Positions 34,151-42,418 of a stretch of 64,000 nt of DNA are shown piece by piece (position 1 is the stretch's first letter; each line of letters begins with the position of its first letter). The notes under the pieces are model-generated. The model saw only the letters and a list, made by a program, of their open reading frames with translations. It did no database searches and was not told where the DNA came from. The DNA is from Aliitabrizicola sp041905595 (GTDB taxonomy: Bacteria > Pseudomonadota > Alphaproteobacteria > Rhodobacterales > Rhodobacteraceae): assembly GCA_041905595.1 (NCBI GenBank), contig JAYRKT010000016.1, positions 23,970 through 87,969 on the forward strand, read 5' to 3'. The translations under genes and the position numbers were made by a program.

Positions 34151-35950
34151 ATGACAGCGAACCCGTCGACCGCCAAGGTCGACCGCGCCCGCCCGATGAC
34201 TGCCGAGGAAAAGAAGGTCATTCTTGCCTCGTCCATGGGCACAGTCTTTGAATGGTACGACTTCTACCTGTATGGCTCGCTTGCCAAGATCATCGGGGCC
34301 CAGTTCTTCTCGGCTTTCCCCGAGGCGACGCAGGGCATCTTCGCGCTGCTGGCCTTTGCTGCGGGCTTCCTCGTCCGCCCGTTTGGCGCGCTTGTTTTCG
34401 GCTCGCTCGGCGACCTGATCGGCCGGAAATACACCTTCCTCGTGACGATCCTCATCATGGGTCTGTCGACCTTCATCGTCGGTCTTCTGCCCGGATCTGA
34501 ATCCATCGGGATTGCCGCTCCTATCATCCTGATCGCGCTGCGCATGCTGCAGGGTCTCGCACTTGGCGGCGAATACGGCGGCGCGGCGGTTTATGTGGCC
34601 GAACACGCCCCGAACGGACGCCGCGGTTACTACACCAGCTGGATCCAGACCACCGCGACGCTCGGCCTGTTCCTGTCGCTGATCGTCATTCTGGTCGTCA
34701 CGAGCATCGTTAACAGTGGCTGGGCTCCGACCGAGCTTCTGAAGGATGGCCAGCCAGTGCTCGGTGCCGACGGCAAGCCCACGATGGTCACCGCATTCCA
34801 GTCCTGGGGCTGGCGGATTCCCTTCCTGCTGTCTGCGGCTCTTCTGGGCGTTTCGCTCTATATCCGCCTGACCATGGAAGAAAGCCCGGTCTTCAAGAAG
34901 ATGAAGGCGGAAGGCGCGACCTCGAAAGCGCCGCTGCGTGAAGCCTTCGGCCAGTGGAAGAACGCCAAGTTTGCCGTCATCGCCCTGCTCGGCCTCGTCG
35001 CCGGCCAGGCCGTGGTCTGGTACTCGGGTCAGTTCTACGCCCTGTTCTTCCTGCAAAGCGTTGCCAAGGTCGACAGCTTCACCGCCAACATCCTGATCGC
35101 CGTGGCGCTGGCACTTGGCACGATGTTCTTCGTCTACTTCGGCTCGCTGTCCGACAAGATCGGCCGCAAACCGGTCATTCTTGCCGGTCTGCTCCTGGCG
35201 GTCGTGACCTACTTCCCGGTGTTCAAGTACATCCTTGCCACGGCCAACCCGATGCTCGCTGCCGCTCAGGCCAGCGCGGAGGTTGTGGTGACGGCCGACC
35301 GTAGCGAGTGCTCGTTCCAGTTCAACCCGGTCGGCACGGCCAAGTTCACCACTTCCTGCGACCAGGCCAAAGCGCTGCTCGGCGCTGCCGCGGTGAACTA
35401 CTCCACCGTTGACGCGCCTGCCGGAACCCCGGCTTCGGTCACAGTGAACGGAACGGTCATTCCGGGCGTCGACACCGCCGGCATGGACGAGGCGACTGCC
35501 AAGGCCGCCAAAGCCGACTTCGCGAAGGCTGTGAATACCGCGCTTATCGGTGCCGGCTATCCGATGGTCGCGGCCGACAACACCACCGTCGTGAAGATCG
35601 CGTCCTTCGGTGACGTCTTCAAGGCGCAGTCGCTCAAGCTGATCGTGGTGCTGTGGTACCTGATCCTGCTCGTAACGATGGTCTACGGTCCGATCGCAGC
35701 GGCCCTGGTCGAACTCTTCCCGACCCGCATCCGCTACTCTGGCATGTCGCTGCCCTACCACATCGGCAACGGCTGGTTCGGGGGCCTGCTGCCCGCGACC
35801 GCTGCCGCGATCGCGCTGCAGGTGGGCAACGTCTACTCGGGCCTGTGGTATGCCATCGTGGTGGCTGCCGGCACCTTCATCATCGGCCTGATCTTCGTGC
35901 CGCAGACGCACAAGCGGGACATCTTCTCTGACGAGTTCAACCGTCGGTAA
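34151..35950 (+). CDS. MHS-type MFS transporter with a large extracytoplasmic insert
   Basis: The 599-residue transporter has the metabolite:H+ symporter signatures GSLGDLIGRKYTF (near residue 84) and GSLSDKIGRKPVI (near 331), and RMLQGLALGGEYGGA. It is about 150 residues longer than usual because of a hydrophilic insert (about 364-496) between late helices, containing Cys387 and Cys403, which could form a disulfide. A smaller hydrophilic loop lies at 190-218. AAGGAGG precedes the ATG. Its location downstream of acs-adk suggests uptake of acetate or a related carboxylate, which is inference. Confidence 0.88.
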   Translation: MTANPSTAKVDRARPMTAEEKKVILASSMGTVFEWYDFYLYGSLAKIIGAQFFSAFPEATQGIFALLAFAAGFLVRPFGALVFGSLGDLIGRKYTFLVTILIMGLSTFIVGLLPGSESIGIAAPIILIALRMLQGLALGGEYGGAAVYVAEHAPNGRRGYYTSWIQTTATLGLFLSLIVILVVTSIVNSGWAPTELLKDGQPVLGADGKPTMVTAFQSWGWRIPFLLSAALLGVSLYIRLTMEESPVFKKMKAEGATSKAPLREAFGQWKNAKFAVIALLGLVAGQAVVWYSGQFYALFFLQSVAKVDSFTANILIAVALALGTMFFVYFGSLSDKIGRKPVILAGLLLAVVTYFPVFKYILATANPMLAAAQASAEVVVTADRSECSFQFNPVGTAKFTTSCDQAKALLGAAAVNYSTVDAPAGTPASVTVNGTVIPGVDTAGMDEATAKAAKADFAKAVNTALIGAGYPMVAADNTTVVKIASFGDVFKAQSLKLIVVLWYLILLVTMVYGPIAAALVELFPTRIRYSGMSLPYHIGNGWFGGLLPATAAAIALQVGNVYSGLWYAIVVAAGTFIIGLIFVPQTHKRDIFSDEFNRR

Positions 35951-35964
35951 CTTCCCCTGAACTG

Positions 35965-35997
35965 GGTGCCTCCGGAGCAATCCGGGGGCACCTTTTT
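35965..35997 (+). terminator. Rho-independent terminator after the MHS transporter
   Basis: A 12-pair stem (GGTGCCTCCGGA with TCCGGGGGCACC, one G-T wobble) closes a GCAA tetraloop and is followed directly by TTTTT. It begins 15 bases after the transporter stop and is the clearest intrinsic terminator in the window. Confidence 0.92.
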
Positions 35998-36056
35998 GCA
36001 CGTCATAACGAATGGTCCACAGAAGGCCGCACCGAAACGTCCGACGGGAGGTCGCG

Positions 36057-36443
36057 ATGTCCGGGAACAAGTCGAAGCGCGTTCTCGTCGTCGAACATGA
36101 CGACGGCATTGCCACGGCGCTTGAATACCTGATTTCACGCGAAGGCCTTACCCAGGATCGTGTCACGACCGGCTCCGCAGCACTCGACAGCATCCGCAGG
36201 TTCCGTCCCGATCTTGTCGTGCTCGACGCCGCGGTTCCCGGAATGTCCGGCTATGACATCTGCCGCAGCGTCCGCAGCGACCGCGAACTGTCACACATCA
36301 AGATCCTGATGATGACCGCACGAGGCCCCGCAAGCGAGCGTCGCCGAGGAACCGACCAGGGCGCGGACGGTTTTGTCAGCAAGCCGTTCGAGCTGAAGGA
36401 TCTACGCGAACAGATGCGTCGTCTTCTGGATCCAGGGGCCTAG
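36057..36443 (+). CDS. Single-domain response regulator
   Basis: The 128-residue protein is a lone receiver domain with all key residues: acidic pocket Glu13/Asp15/Asp16, phosphoacceptor Asp57 (VVLDAAVPGMSGYD), Thr87 and Lys109 (VSKPFE). There is no output domain. The ATG at 36057 follows GGGAGG; the longer frame has no site. It comes after a strong terminator, so it has its own promoter. No histidine kinase is nearby, so its partner is encoded elsewhere. The stop overlaps the convergent small membrane protein stop by four bases. Confidence 0.9.
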   Translation: MSGNKSKRVLVVEHDDGIATALEYLISREGLTQDRVTTGSAALDSIRRFRPDLVVLDAAVPGMSGYDICRSVRSDRELSHIKILMMTARGPASERRRGTDQGADGFVSKPFELKDLREQMRRLLDPGA

Positions 36444-36721
36444 CCCCGTGTTCGCATGACGACGGCGCGAACACCATAGACCACGGCCAGCAAGATGATG
36501 TTGGCAACGATCCCCACCAGGAATGTCTGCAGATCGGGCAGAAAACCGATACTGCCATGCGACATCGGCGCGATCAGCGCGACGAACAGGACACCGAACA
36601 CCAGCGGCAGGAGCGCTCCCGTCGACTCTGCCGTCCGCATCTGAGTGAACATCAACGCGACGATCAGCCCAACACGGAACGGATCGAGCAGTTGCGACTG
36701 AAGCAGATGCAGCAAATCCAT
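36440..36721 (-). CDS. Small membrane protein, function unknown
   Basis: The 93-residue protein has three hydrophobic segments (about residues 16-26, 38-52 and 65-84) and a basic C terminus (RAVVMRTRG), consistent with an inner-membrane protein with a cytoplasmic tail. No family could be recognised. It lies downstream of kup on the same strand with a 57-base gap, so it may be co-transcribed with the potassium transporter. Confidence 0.65.
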   Translation of the reverse strand: MDLLHLLQSQLLDPFRVGLIVALMFTQMRTAESTGALLPLVFGVLFVALIAPMSHGSIGFLPDLQTFLVGIVANIILLAVVYGVRAVVMRTRG

Positions 36722-36778
36722 GGTCTTGCTCCCCCTTGTTGCGCCAACTTGGCCGGATTGGCGAGGTCCGGCAAGGGG

Positions 36779-38758
36779 TCAGACAGCCACACGCTCACCC
36801 AGTTCAACGACACGATCCCGCGGCAGGTGGTAATAGTCCGTCGGGTCGGCCGAGAAGCGCGACAGCAGCGCATAGATCTGGTCCAGCAACCGTTCAATCC
36901 CAATCGGCCCGGTCACGACCGGACGGCGACGACCGAGGAAGAAACTGGAACTCATAACGTCGAACTTCAGACCTGCCCGCCGGGCAATCCCCATGGACTT
37001 GCTGATGTTTGGCGTCTCCATGAACCCGAACCGCAGCGTCAGCCGGCCGAAATGCTCGCCCAACCGTTCCCATGTCGCCCGTTCCTCTGGCGCGGCGACC
37101 GGGGTTCGCAGTGTGTCGACCGTAAGAATCACGGTCTGGTCATGCAGCACGCGGTTATGCTTGAGGTTGTGCAGCAGGGCCGACGGTACGACCGTCGCAT
37201 CGGGCGTGAGGAAGAAGGCCGTGCCAGGGCAGATATGGACCGAGCTGTGCCCCATCGAACGGACGAAGCCCTCCAGCCCGACGAGTTGCTTGTGTGCCTT
37301 TGCCAGCACGTTCTGCGACCCGCGCCACCAGGCCCACATGATAAGGCCCATAGCCGCCGCCACCATCAGCGGCACATAGCCGCCCTCTTCCACCTTGATC
37401 AGGTTCGAGGACAGGAAGGCGATTTCCAGGGCCGCGATCGGCAGCGCGAACAGGATCGTCGTTCCCAGTTTCAGCCGGCCCGACGCGACGATGAAGATGA
37501 TGCCAAGCAGGGTGGTCACGATCATCGTGCCAGTCACAGCAATGCCGTAAGCCGAGGCCAGGGCGCTCGACGACCCGAAGCTCAAGACCAGCCAAAGTAC
37601 GCCAAAAAGCATCGCCCAGTTGACCGAACCGATATAGATCTGCCCGCTCTGGTCGTGCGATGTGTGCCGGATCGTGACGCGCGGCAGCAGGCCAAGCTGC
37701 ACCGCCGCCCGCGCCATCGAATAGGCGCCGGTAATCACCGCCTGCGCCGCGATGACAGTGGCCATCGTCGCCAACGCGACAAGGAACGGCAGCGTGGTCT
37801 CCGAAGCAAGCAGGAAGAACGGATCGCTGATCGCCTCAGGCCGGGTCAGGACAAGCGCGCCCTGCCCCAGATAGTTCAGCACAAGCGCCGGAAAGACCAA
37901 GACAAACCAGGCGAGCCGAATTGGCCGCCGCCCGAAGTGGCCAAGGTCGGCGTAAAGCGCCTCGGCCCCGGTGACCGAAAGGAAGACCGCGCCCAGAACG
38001 ATGAAGGCAACCCCGAGATGGTCCATGAGGAATGTGACCGACAGCAGCGGGTTGAACGCCGTCAGCACAATCGGGGCATGGATGATTTCGGTCAGGCCCA
38101 GCCAACCTAGAACCAGGAACCAGACCGCAGTAATCGGCCCGAAAGCAAAGGCGATGGAACCCGTCCCGCTTCTTTGCACCACGAAAAGCGCCAGCAGGAT
38201 GCCCAGTGTGATGGGCACGACGAACCGTTCCATCGAAGGCAGGATCAGTTCCGTCCCCTCGACCGCCGATAGCACCGAGATTGCGGGTGTAATGATCGCG
38301 TCACCGGCAAACAGCGCCGCCCCCGCAACGGCAAGGGAAAGCACCGGCAAGGATCTCTTCCCGATGGCCAGACGGGCGAGGGTGTAAAGCGCCAGAACGC
38401 CGCCTTCGCCCCTGTTGTCAGCGCGCAAGAGCAGCATGACGTATTTCACGGTCACGACAATAGTGAGCGTCCATATGATGAGCGACAGCAGGCCCAGCAC
38501 CTCGGACTGTTGCAATCCGTCATGGGCAACCGGACTCAGCGCCTCGCGAAAGGCGTAGATCGGGCTTGTGCCGATGTCGCCATAGACGACGCCTAGCGCC
38601 CCGAGCGTCAGTGCCGCTACGCCGGAAGGCGCGGCATGCCCGTGCCGTTCTTCGGACTCGTCGCGCAGGAAAGTCGCGATATCCAGTTCACCATCGTCGA
38701 AGAGCGGCAACTGGCGTTCTCTCGGCTGTTGCCGATCCTGAGAATGATTCTTTGTCAT
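36779..38758 (-). CDS. kup: Low-affinity potassium uptake protein Kup
   Basis: The 659-residue protein has a hydrophilic N terminus (about 45 residues) and then about twelve transmembrane helices starting with the family motif GVVYGDIGTSPIYAF. Further Kup motifs are GDAIITPAISVLSAVEG (near residue 155) and GTSAT-type segments, followed by a cytoplasmic C-terminal domain (about 490-659). Kup imports potassium with protons. The ATG at 38758 has no clear ribosome site, so the start is less certain. A strong hairpin separates it from the upstream terC-like gene. Confidence 0.94.
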   Translation of the reverse strand: MTKNHSQDRQQPRERQLPLFDDGELDIATFLRDESEERHGHAAPSGVAALTLGALGVVYGDIGTSPIYAFREALSPVAHDGLQQSEVLGLLSLIIWTLTIVVTVKYVMLLLRADNRGEGGVLALYTLARLAIGKRSLPVLSLAVAGAALFAGDAIITPAISVLSAVEGTELILPSMERFVVPITLGILLALFVVQRSGTGSIAFAFGPITAVWFLVLGWLGLTEIIHAPIVLTAFNPLLSVTFLMDHLGVAFIVLGAVFLSVTGAEALYADLGHFGRRPIRLAWFVLVFPALVLNYLGQGALVLTRPEAISDPFFLLASETTLPFLVALATMATVIAAQAVITGAYSMARAAVQLGLLPRVTIRHTSHDQSGQIYIGSVNWAMLFGVLWLVLSFGSSSALASAYGIAVTGTMIVTTLLGIIFIVASGRLKLGTTILFALPIAALEIAFLSSNLIKVEEGGYVPLMVAAAMGLIMWAWWRGSQNVLAKAHKQLVGLEGFVRSMGHSSVHICPGTAFFLTPDATVVPSALLHNLKHNRVLHDQTVILTVDTLRTPVAAPEERATWERLGEHFGRLTLRFGFMETPNISKSMGIARRAGLKFDVMSSSFFLGRRRPVVTGPIGIERLLDQIYALLSRFSADPTDYYHLPRDRVVELGERVAV

Positions 38759-38921
38759 CTGGGGAATAGCTGCGGTCTACAGCCGGAAGCAGGCAGATCA
38801 GCCAACGCCTTCATCGCCCGTTGCTCCCGCGCCGGCCGGAACAAGCTCCTGTATCGACCGTGTGACAGCCACGGTCACAGCAACTTTACCGGCGGGGCCA
38901 CTACCTCGCAAGATGATTCTG

Positions 38922-38954
38922 CATCGCGGCATCCGTGTCCGGGATGCCGCGATG
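38922..38954 (-). terminator. 13-pair hairpin downstream of the TerC-family gene
   Basis: CATCGCGGCATCC and GGATGCCGCGATG form a perfect 13-pair stem with a seven-base loop, 21 bases after the TerC-family stop. No T run follows on the minus strand, so it may be a rho-independent terminator of the U-poor type, or an mRNA-stabilising structure between the terC-like gene and kup. Confidence 0.55.
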
Positions 38955-38975
38955 TGCGCAGGACCGGCGCAAGGT

Positions 38976-39956
38976 CTAGTGCGTGACCGCCTCGCGTCGG
39001 CTGCGCCACAGCGAATAGACGGTGCCAGCCCCCAGGATGGCAAACGTGACCGCCAGAGACCAGGACGCGGGAAACTTTTCCCATCCCAGCAGGTCGGCGA
39101 CAAAGATCTTCGACCCGATGAAGACCAGGAGGATCGCCAGGGCGTGTTTCAGGTAGTGGAAGCGGTGGAGCACCGCGGCCAGCGCGAAATAAAGCGCGCG
39201 AAGTCCAAGGATCGCGAAGATGTTCGAGGTGTAGACGATGTAGGGGTCGGTTGTGATCGCAAAGACGGCAGGCACCGAGTCGACGGCGAAGACGAGGTCG
39301 GCAATCTCGATCAGGACCAGCGCAAGAAACAGCGGCGTCATCCAGCGGACAACCTTGCCGGTCTTGGGGTCGGCCTCACGCACGAAGAAGGCATGGCCAT
39401 GCAGTTTGTCGGTCACCCGGAAATGCTTGCGCAGGAACTTCAGCACCGGGTTCTCGCTCAGATCGGTCTCCTTTTCGTCGGTGACCAGCATCTTGATGCC
39501 AGTAAAGATCAGAAACGCCGCGAAGAGGTAAAGCACCCAGCCATACTGCGCGACCAGCGTCGCCCCGACACCGATCATGATGCCCCGCAGGACGATCACA
39601 CCCAGGATGCCCCAGAACAGCACGCGGTGCTGATAGGCGCGCGGGATAGCGAAAAAGCTGAAGATCAGCGCGATGACAAAGACGTTGTCCAGGGCCAGCG
39701 TCTTTTCCACCACAAAGGCGGTCATGTATTCGGCAGCCGAGTTCGCTCCGAACTGGAACCAGACGAAGCCGCCGAAGGCGATGCCAAGGCTGATGTAAAG
39801 CGCAGAAAGTTTCAGGCTTTCTCGGACCCCGATCTCGTGATCCTCGCGGTTCAGCACACCCAGGTCAAAGACCAGAAGCGCCAGAACGATGCCGATAAAG
39901 GTAAGCCACAACCAGACTGGCGTGCCCAGAAACAGGGTGTAAAGCAGGTTTTCCAT
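38976..39956 (-). CDS. TerC/Alx family membrane protein
   Basis: The 326-residue protein has about eight to nine membrane helices and the TerC acidic motifs: VVEKTLALDNVFVIALIFSF (near residue 82) and IEIADLVFAVDSVPAVFAIT (near 217). A hydrophilic central loop lies near 165-200. Family members Alx and MeeY export or buffer manganese; older names link it to tellurite. GAGAGGA lies five to twelve bases before the ATG. A search of the leader for the manganese riboswitch typical of this family found none. It precedes kup on the same strand. Confidence 0.92.
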   Translation of the reverse strand: MENLLYTLFLGTPVWLWLTFIGIVLALLVFDLGVLNREDHEIGVRESLKLSALYISLGIAFGGFVWFQFGANSAAEYMTAFVVEKTLALDNVFVIALIFSFFAIPRAYQHRVLFWGILGVIVLRGIMIGVGATLVAQYGWVLYLFAAFLIFTGIKMLVTDEKETDLSENPVLKFLRKHFRVTDKLHGHAFFVREADPKTGKVVRWMTPLFLALVLIEIADLVFAVDSVPAVFAITTDPYIVYTSNIFAILGLRALYFALAAVLHRFHYLKHALAILLVFIGSKIFVADLLGWEKFPASWSLAVTFAILGAGTVYSLWRSRREAVTH

Positions 39957-40157
39957 TCGCGTCCTCTCGCAATCTCCGATCGCACCTGACGCCTGCCTTC
40001 CCCGTATTCGTGGGATTACCGGGCGGACACCGAGCGCACTCGATGCGGTCCGACATCACGACACATTGTCGTCAGAGGGGCCCGGCCCGCAGAAGCCGAG
40101 ATGGAGCGCGACCCGGACCACGGCAAGGGGACGGCGACGAAAAATCATTGTCCAGTG

Positions 40158-40814
40158 TCAGAAAGCGTTCAGGACTACGAAGATCGCCGATTTGACCACC
40201 GCATAGGCGATGCCCCCGACAATCGCGAGCGCAACGCAGGCTGCCGTCAGACCCGCCAACACCCAGATTCCATCGCGCTCAAGCAGTCCAAGCGCGATGA
40301 CGCACAGCGCGAAGGCAGGCAGCATGTTGCCGAACGGTATAGGCAAAACCAGAACCAGCGACAGCACAAGGCAGACAAGGCCCAGCAAACGCTCGAAGGC
40401 CGGTGAGGTCAAAAGGCTCAGCCGCTGTTTCAATAGACGTTCGGCCCGGGCAAGCCACGGCGCAGCGCGCTCGACGATCGCCCGGTAAGCCTCGCGCGAG
40501 GTTGACTGGCGGGTGATGAAACCAGGCAGATAAGGCAGCCGACCCAGCATCATCTGGAATGACAGAAAGATCAGTGGAAGCCCAAGCACCCCGGCAAGAC
40601 CGGGCGGAGCCGGCAGCATGTTCGGAAAACCGAAGATCAGGATGAGCGCGCCAAAGGCCCGCAGGTTCATGACATCCAGAAGATCGCCGACGGAAATCCG
40701 GTCGCGTGACGGATCATTGGCGATCCGTGTCAGCATCTCCGACAGTCGCTCGCGCGGTTTCGACACGGCTGACCGCCGCCGAAGGATCCGTCGTGCCCCC
40801 GTCTTCCTCGCCAT
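40158..40814 (-). CDS. Exopolysaccharide synthesis ExoD-like membrane protein
   Basis: The 218-residue protein has a basic N terminus, then a soluble segment RISVGDLLDVMNLRAFGALI. The conserved ExoD stretch FGFPNMLPAPPGLAGVLGLP (near residue 60) and about four membrane helices follow. ExoD homologues affect exopolysaccharide production and alkaline tolerance in rhizobia, with no known biochemical activity. The ATG at 40814 follows TGAGG; the longer frame begins with TTG. It lies upstream of the TerC-family gene on the same strand. Confidence 0.85.
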   Translation of the reverse strand: MARKTGARRILRRRSAVSKPRERLSEMLTRIANDPSRDRISVGDLLDVMNLRAFGALILIFGFPNMLPAPPGLAGVLGLPLIFLSFQMMLGRLPYLPGFITRQSTSREAYRAIVERAAPWLARAERLLKQRLSLLTSPAFERLLGLVCLVLSLVLVLPIPFGNMLPAFALCVIALGLLERDGIWVLAGLTAACVALAIVGGIAYAVVKSAIFVVLNAF

Positions 40815-40948
40815 GACCTCAGATCCGCGCCGATCGATCGGCACACCAAGGCGCAAGCAGCAGGTCCATCCGGAGTTTCATGCAGGTCATATTGGCAGCC
40901 CAAACTGCCGGCACAACCCCCCGCCCGCGCGGTCTTGGCGATTGGCAA

Positions 40949-40968
40949 CATACCGACTGGTTGGTATG
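40949..40968. promoter_or_regulatory. TetR-type operator upstream of the tetR gene
   Basis: CATACCGACTGGTTGGTATG is a 20-base near-perfect palindrome (8 of 10 arm positions paired), of the ATACCnnC...GGTAT class bound by many TetR-family regulators. It ends eight bases before the tetR ATG, so a bound repressor would block transcription or initiation of the whole tetR-VOC-DUF1428 unit. Confidence 0.8.
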
Positions 40969-40976
40969 CTGCGAAG

Positions 40977-41603
40977 ATGAACGAGATTCGCTCCAAGACA
41001 CCCGGTGCCCGGACGAAGCTGCTAACGGCCGCCTTGTCGCTCATCAGGCGGCACGGATTTGCGGCCACCTCGGTTGATGAACTCTGCGCTGCTGCCGGGG
41101 TGACGAAGGGGGCCTTCTTCCACCACTTCCGCAGCAAGGAAGATCTTGGCGTCGCCGCCGCGCGTCACTGGTCGGAAATCACCGGGACACTGTTCGCGAC
41201 CGCCGACTACCACGACCTGCCCGATCCGCTGGAACGGATCTACGGCTATCTCGACCTGCGCGCCACGCTGGCAGCGGGGGGCGTTCCCGATTTCACCTGT
41301 CTTGCCGGCACGATGCTGCAGGAAACCTACGATTGCCATCCGCCAGTGGGCGAGGCGAGCTATGCCTCGATCACCGGTCATGCCGCGACGCTCGAACCGG
41401 ATTTCCAGGCGGCGATCGATCTTTACGGCATCAAGGGATGCCCATCTGCACGCAGCCTCGCCCTGCACACGCAGACCGTGCTTCAGGGCGCTTTCATCCA
41501 GGCCAAGGGAAAGGGTGATGCCGAACCGGTGCATGAGGCGCTGGATCACCTAAGACGCTATCTCAACTTCCTTTTTCCGCGACCAATGGAGGGCTCGCCA
41601 TAA
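40977..41603 (+). CDS. TetR/AcrR-family transcriptional regulator
   Basis: The 208-residue protein has a TetR helix-turn-helix: ARTKLLTAALSLIRRHGFAA, then VDELCAAAGVTKGAFFHHF and KEDLGVAAA (residues 9-60). A ligand-binding domain with several cysteines and histidines follows. The ATG at 40977 comes right after a palindromic operator, indicating autoregulation. Two small genes (VOC and DUF1428) follow in the same direction; TetR-VOC units often respond to reactive electrophiles, so the ligand may be an aldehyde or similar compound (inference). Confidence 0.93.
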   Translation: MNEIRSKTPGARTKLLTAALSLIRRHGFAATSVDELCAAAGVTKGAFFHHFRSKEDLGVAAARHWSEITGTLFATADYHDLPDPLERIYGYLDLRATLAAGGVPDFTCLAGTMLQETYDCHPPVGEASYASITGHAATLEPDFQAAIDLYGIKGCPSARSLALHTQTVLQGAFIQAKGKGDAEPVHEALDHLRRYLNFLFPRPMEGSP

Positions 41604-41629
41604 CGGAGACGACTGATTTCCAGAGGCTG

Positions 41630-42031
41630 ATGCAGGGCGTCATCCCCTATCTCGCCATCGACGGGGCCGAGAAAGCCGCCACATTCTACAAGGAGGCCTT
41701 CGCGGCGCGGCAAATCGGACAGACCGTGAAGGGTCAGGATGGCCGGGTGATGAACATCATGCTCGAGATCAACGGAGGGGTTATGATGATGAGCGACCCC
41801 TTCCCCGAGGCGAACGTCCCCGCCGCGCAACCCGCGACATCGCAGGGCCTGACGTTGCAACTGGTCGTTGCCAATGCCGATGGCTGGTGGTCGCGGGCCG
41901 TAAAGGCCGGCTGCGAGGGAACCCAGCCCGTCAAGCTCGAGTTCTGGGGTGACCGGTACGGCCGCGTCCGCGATCCGTTCGGTCTTGATTGGGCATTCAA
42001 CGAACCCGGGCCGGGCCGCAACCCAGCCTGA
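41630..42031 (+). CDS. VOC family (glyoxalase/bleomycin-resistance-like) protein
   Basis: The 133-residue protein fits the PhnB-like branch of VOC proteins: MQGVIPYLAIDGAEKAATFY, then MLEINGGVMMMSDPF and WGDRYGRVRDPFGLDWAF. The ATG at 41630 has AGAGG upstream. Translation of the bases just before it (41603-41629) continues in frame as TETTDFQRL, which resembles the usual N terminus of these proteins. The codon at 41600 is ATA where an ATG overlapping the tetR stop would be expected. The true start is therefore slightly uncertain. Function is probably isomerase or dioxygenase-like, not determined. Confidence 0.85.
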   Translation: MQGVIPYLAIDGAEKAATFYKEAFAARQIGQTVKGQDGRVMNIMLEINGGVMMMSDPFPEANVPAAQPATSQGLTLQLVVANADGWWSRAVKAGCEGTQPVKLEFWGDRYGRVRDPFGLDWAFNEPGPGRNPA

Positions 42032-42064
42032 CCTGACATCCTGCATCCAAGGGAGGAGAGGAAT

Positions 42065-42418
42065 ATGGCCTATGTCGATGGCTTCGTGGCGGCGGTTCCG
42101 ACCGCCAACAAGGACGCATTCCTGAAACATGCGCGCGAGATCGACGCGCTGTTCATCAAATATGGCGCGACGAAAGTCGTGGAGTGCTGGGGGGACGAGG
42201 TGCCTGATGGCGTCGTCACTTCCTTTCCCATGGCGGTGAAGAAAACAGCGGATGAAACCGTGGTCTTTTCTTGGGTGACGTGGCCCTCCAAGGCGGTACG
42301 CGAGGACGCCTGGAAGAAGATGATGGACGACCCCGTCATGCAGGACCCCGCCCGCCAGATGCCGTTCGATGGCAAGCGGATGATCTACGGCGGGTTCGAG
42401 GTTTTGCTGGACCTCTGA
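42065..42418 (+). CDS. DUF1428 domain protein
   Basis: The 117-residue alpha/beta protein starts MAYVDGFVAAVPTANKD and contains YGATKVVECWGDEVPDG and DGKRMIYGGFEVLLDL, as in DUF1428 (YbaA-like) proteins of the dimeric alpha/beta barrel fold. Activity is unknown. GGAGAGGA lies four to eleven bases before the ATG. It is the last gene of the tetR unit and its stop directly abuts the convergent stop of the dimethylformamidase-like gene, with no base between. Confidence 0.88.
   Translation: MAYVDGFVAAVPTANKDAFLKHAREIDALFIKYGATKVVECWGDEVPDGVVTSFPMAVKKTADETVVFSWVTWPSKAVREDAWKKMMDDPVMQDPARQMPFDGKRMIYGGFEVLLDL

Noticed and set aside
36557..38110. Long open frame on the plus strand opposite kup
   Set aside because: The product is extremely Arg/Gln/Asp-rich with no hydrophobic core or known motif, as expected for the antisense of a membrane protein gene.
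38861..38879. CRP-like palindrome TGTGA...TCACA upstream of kup
   Set aside because: The spacer is nine bases instead of six, which does not fit CRP/FNR-type sites.
39957..40157. Possible manganese (yybP-ykoY) riboswitch before the TerC-family gene
   Set aside because: TerC/Alx genes often carry this riboswitch, but the conserved GGGGAGUAG core is absent in the leader; only ordinary hairpins were seen.
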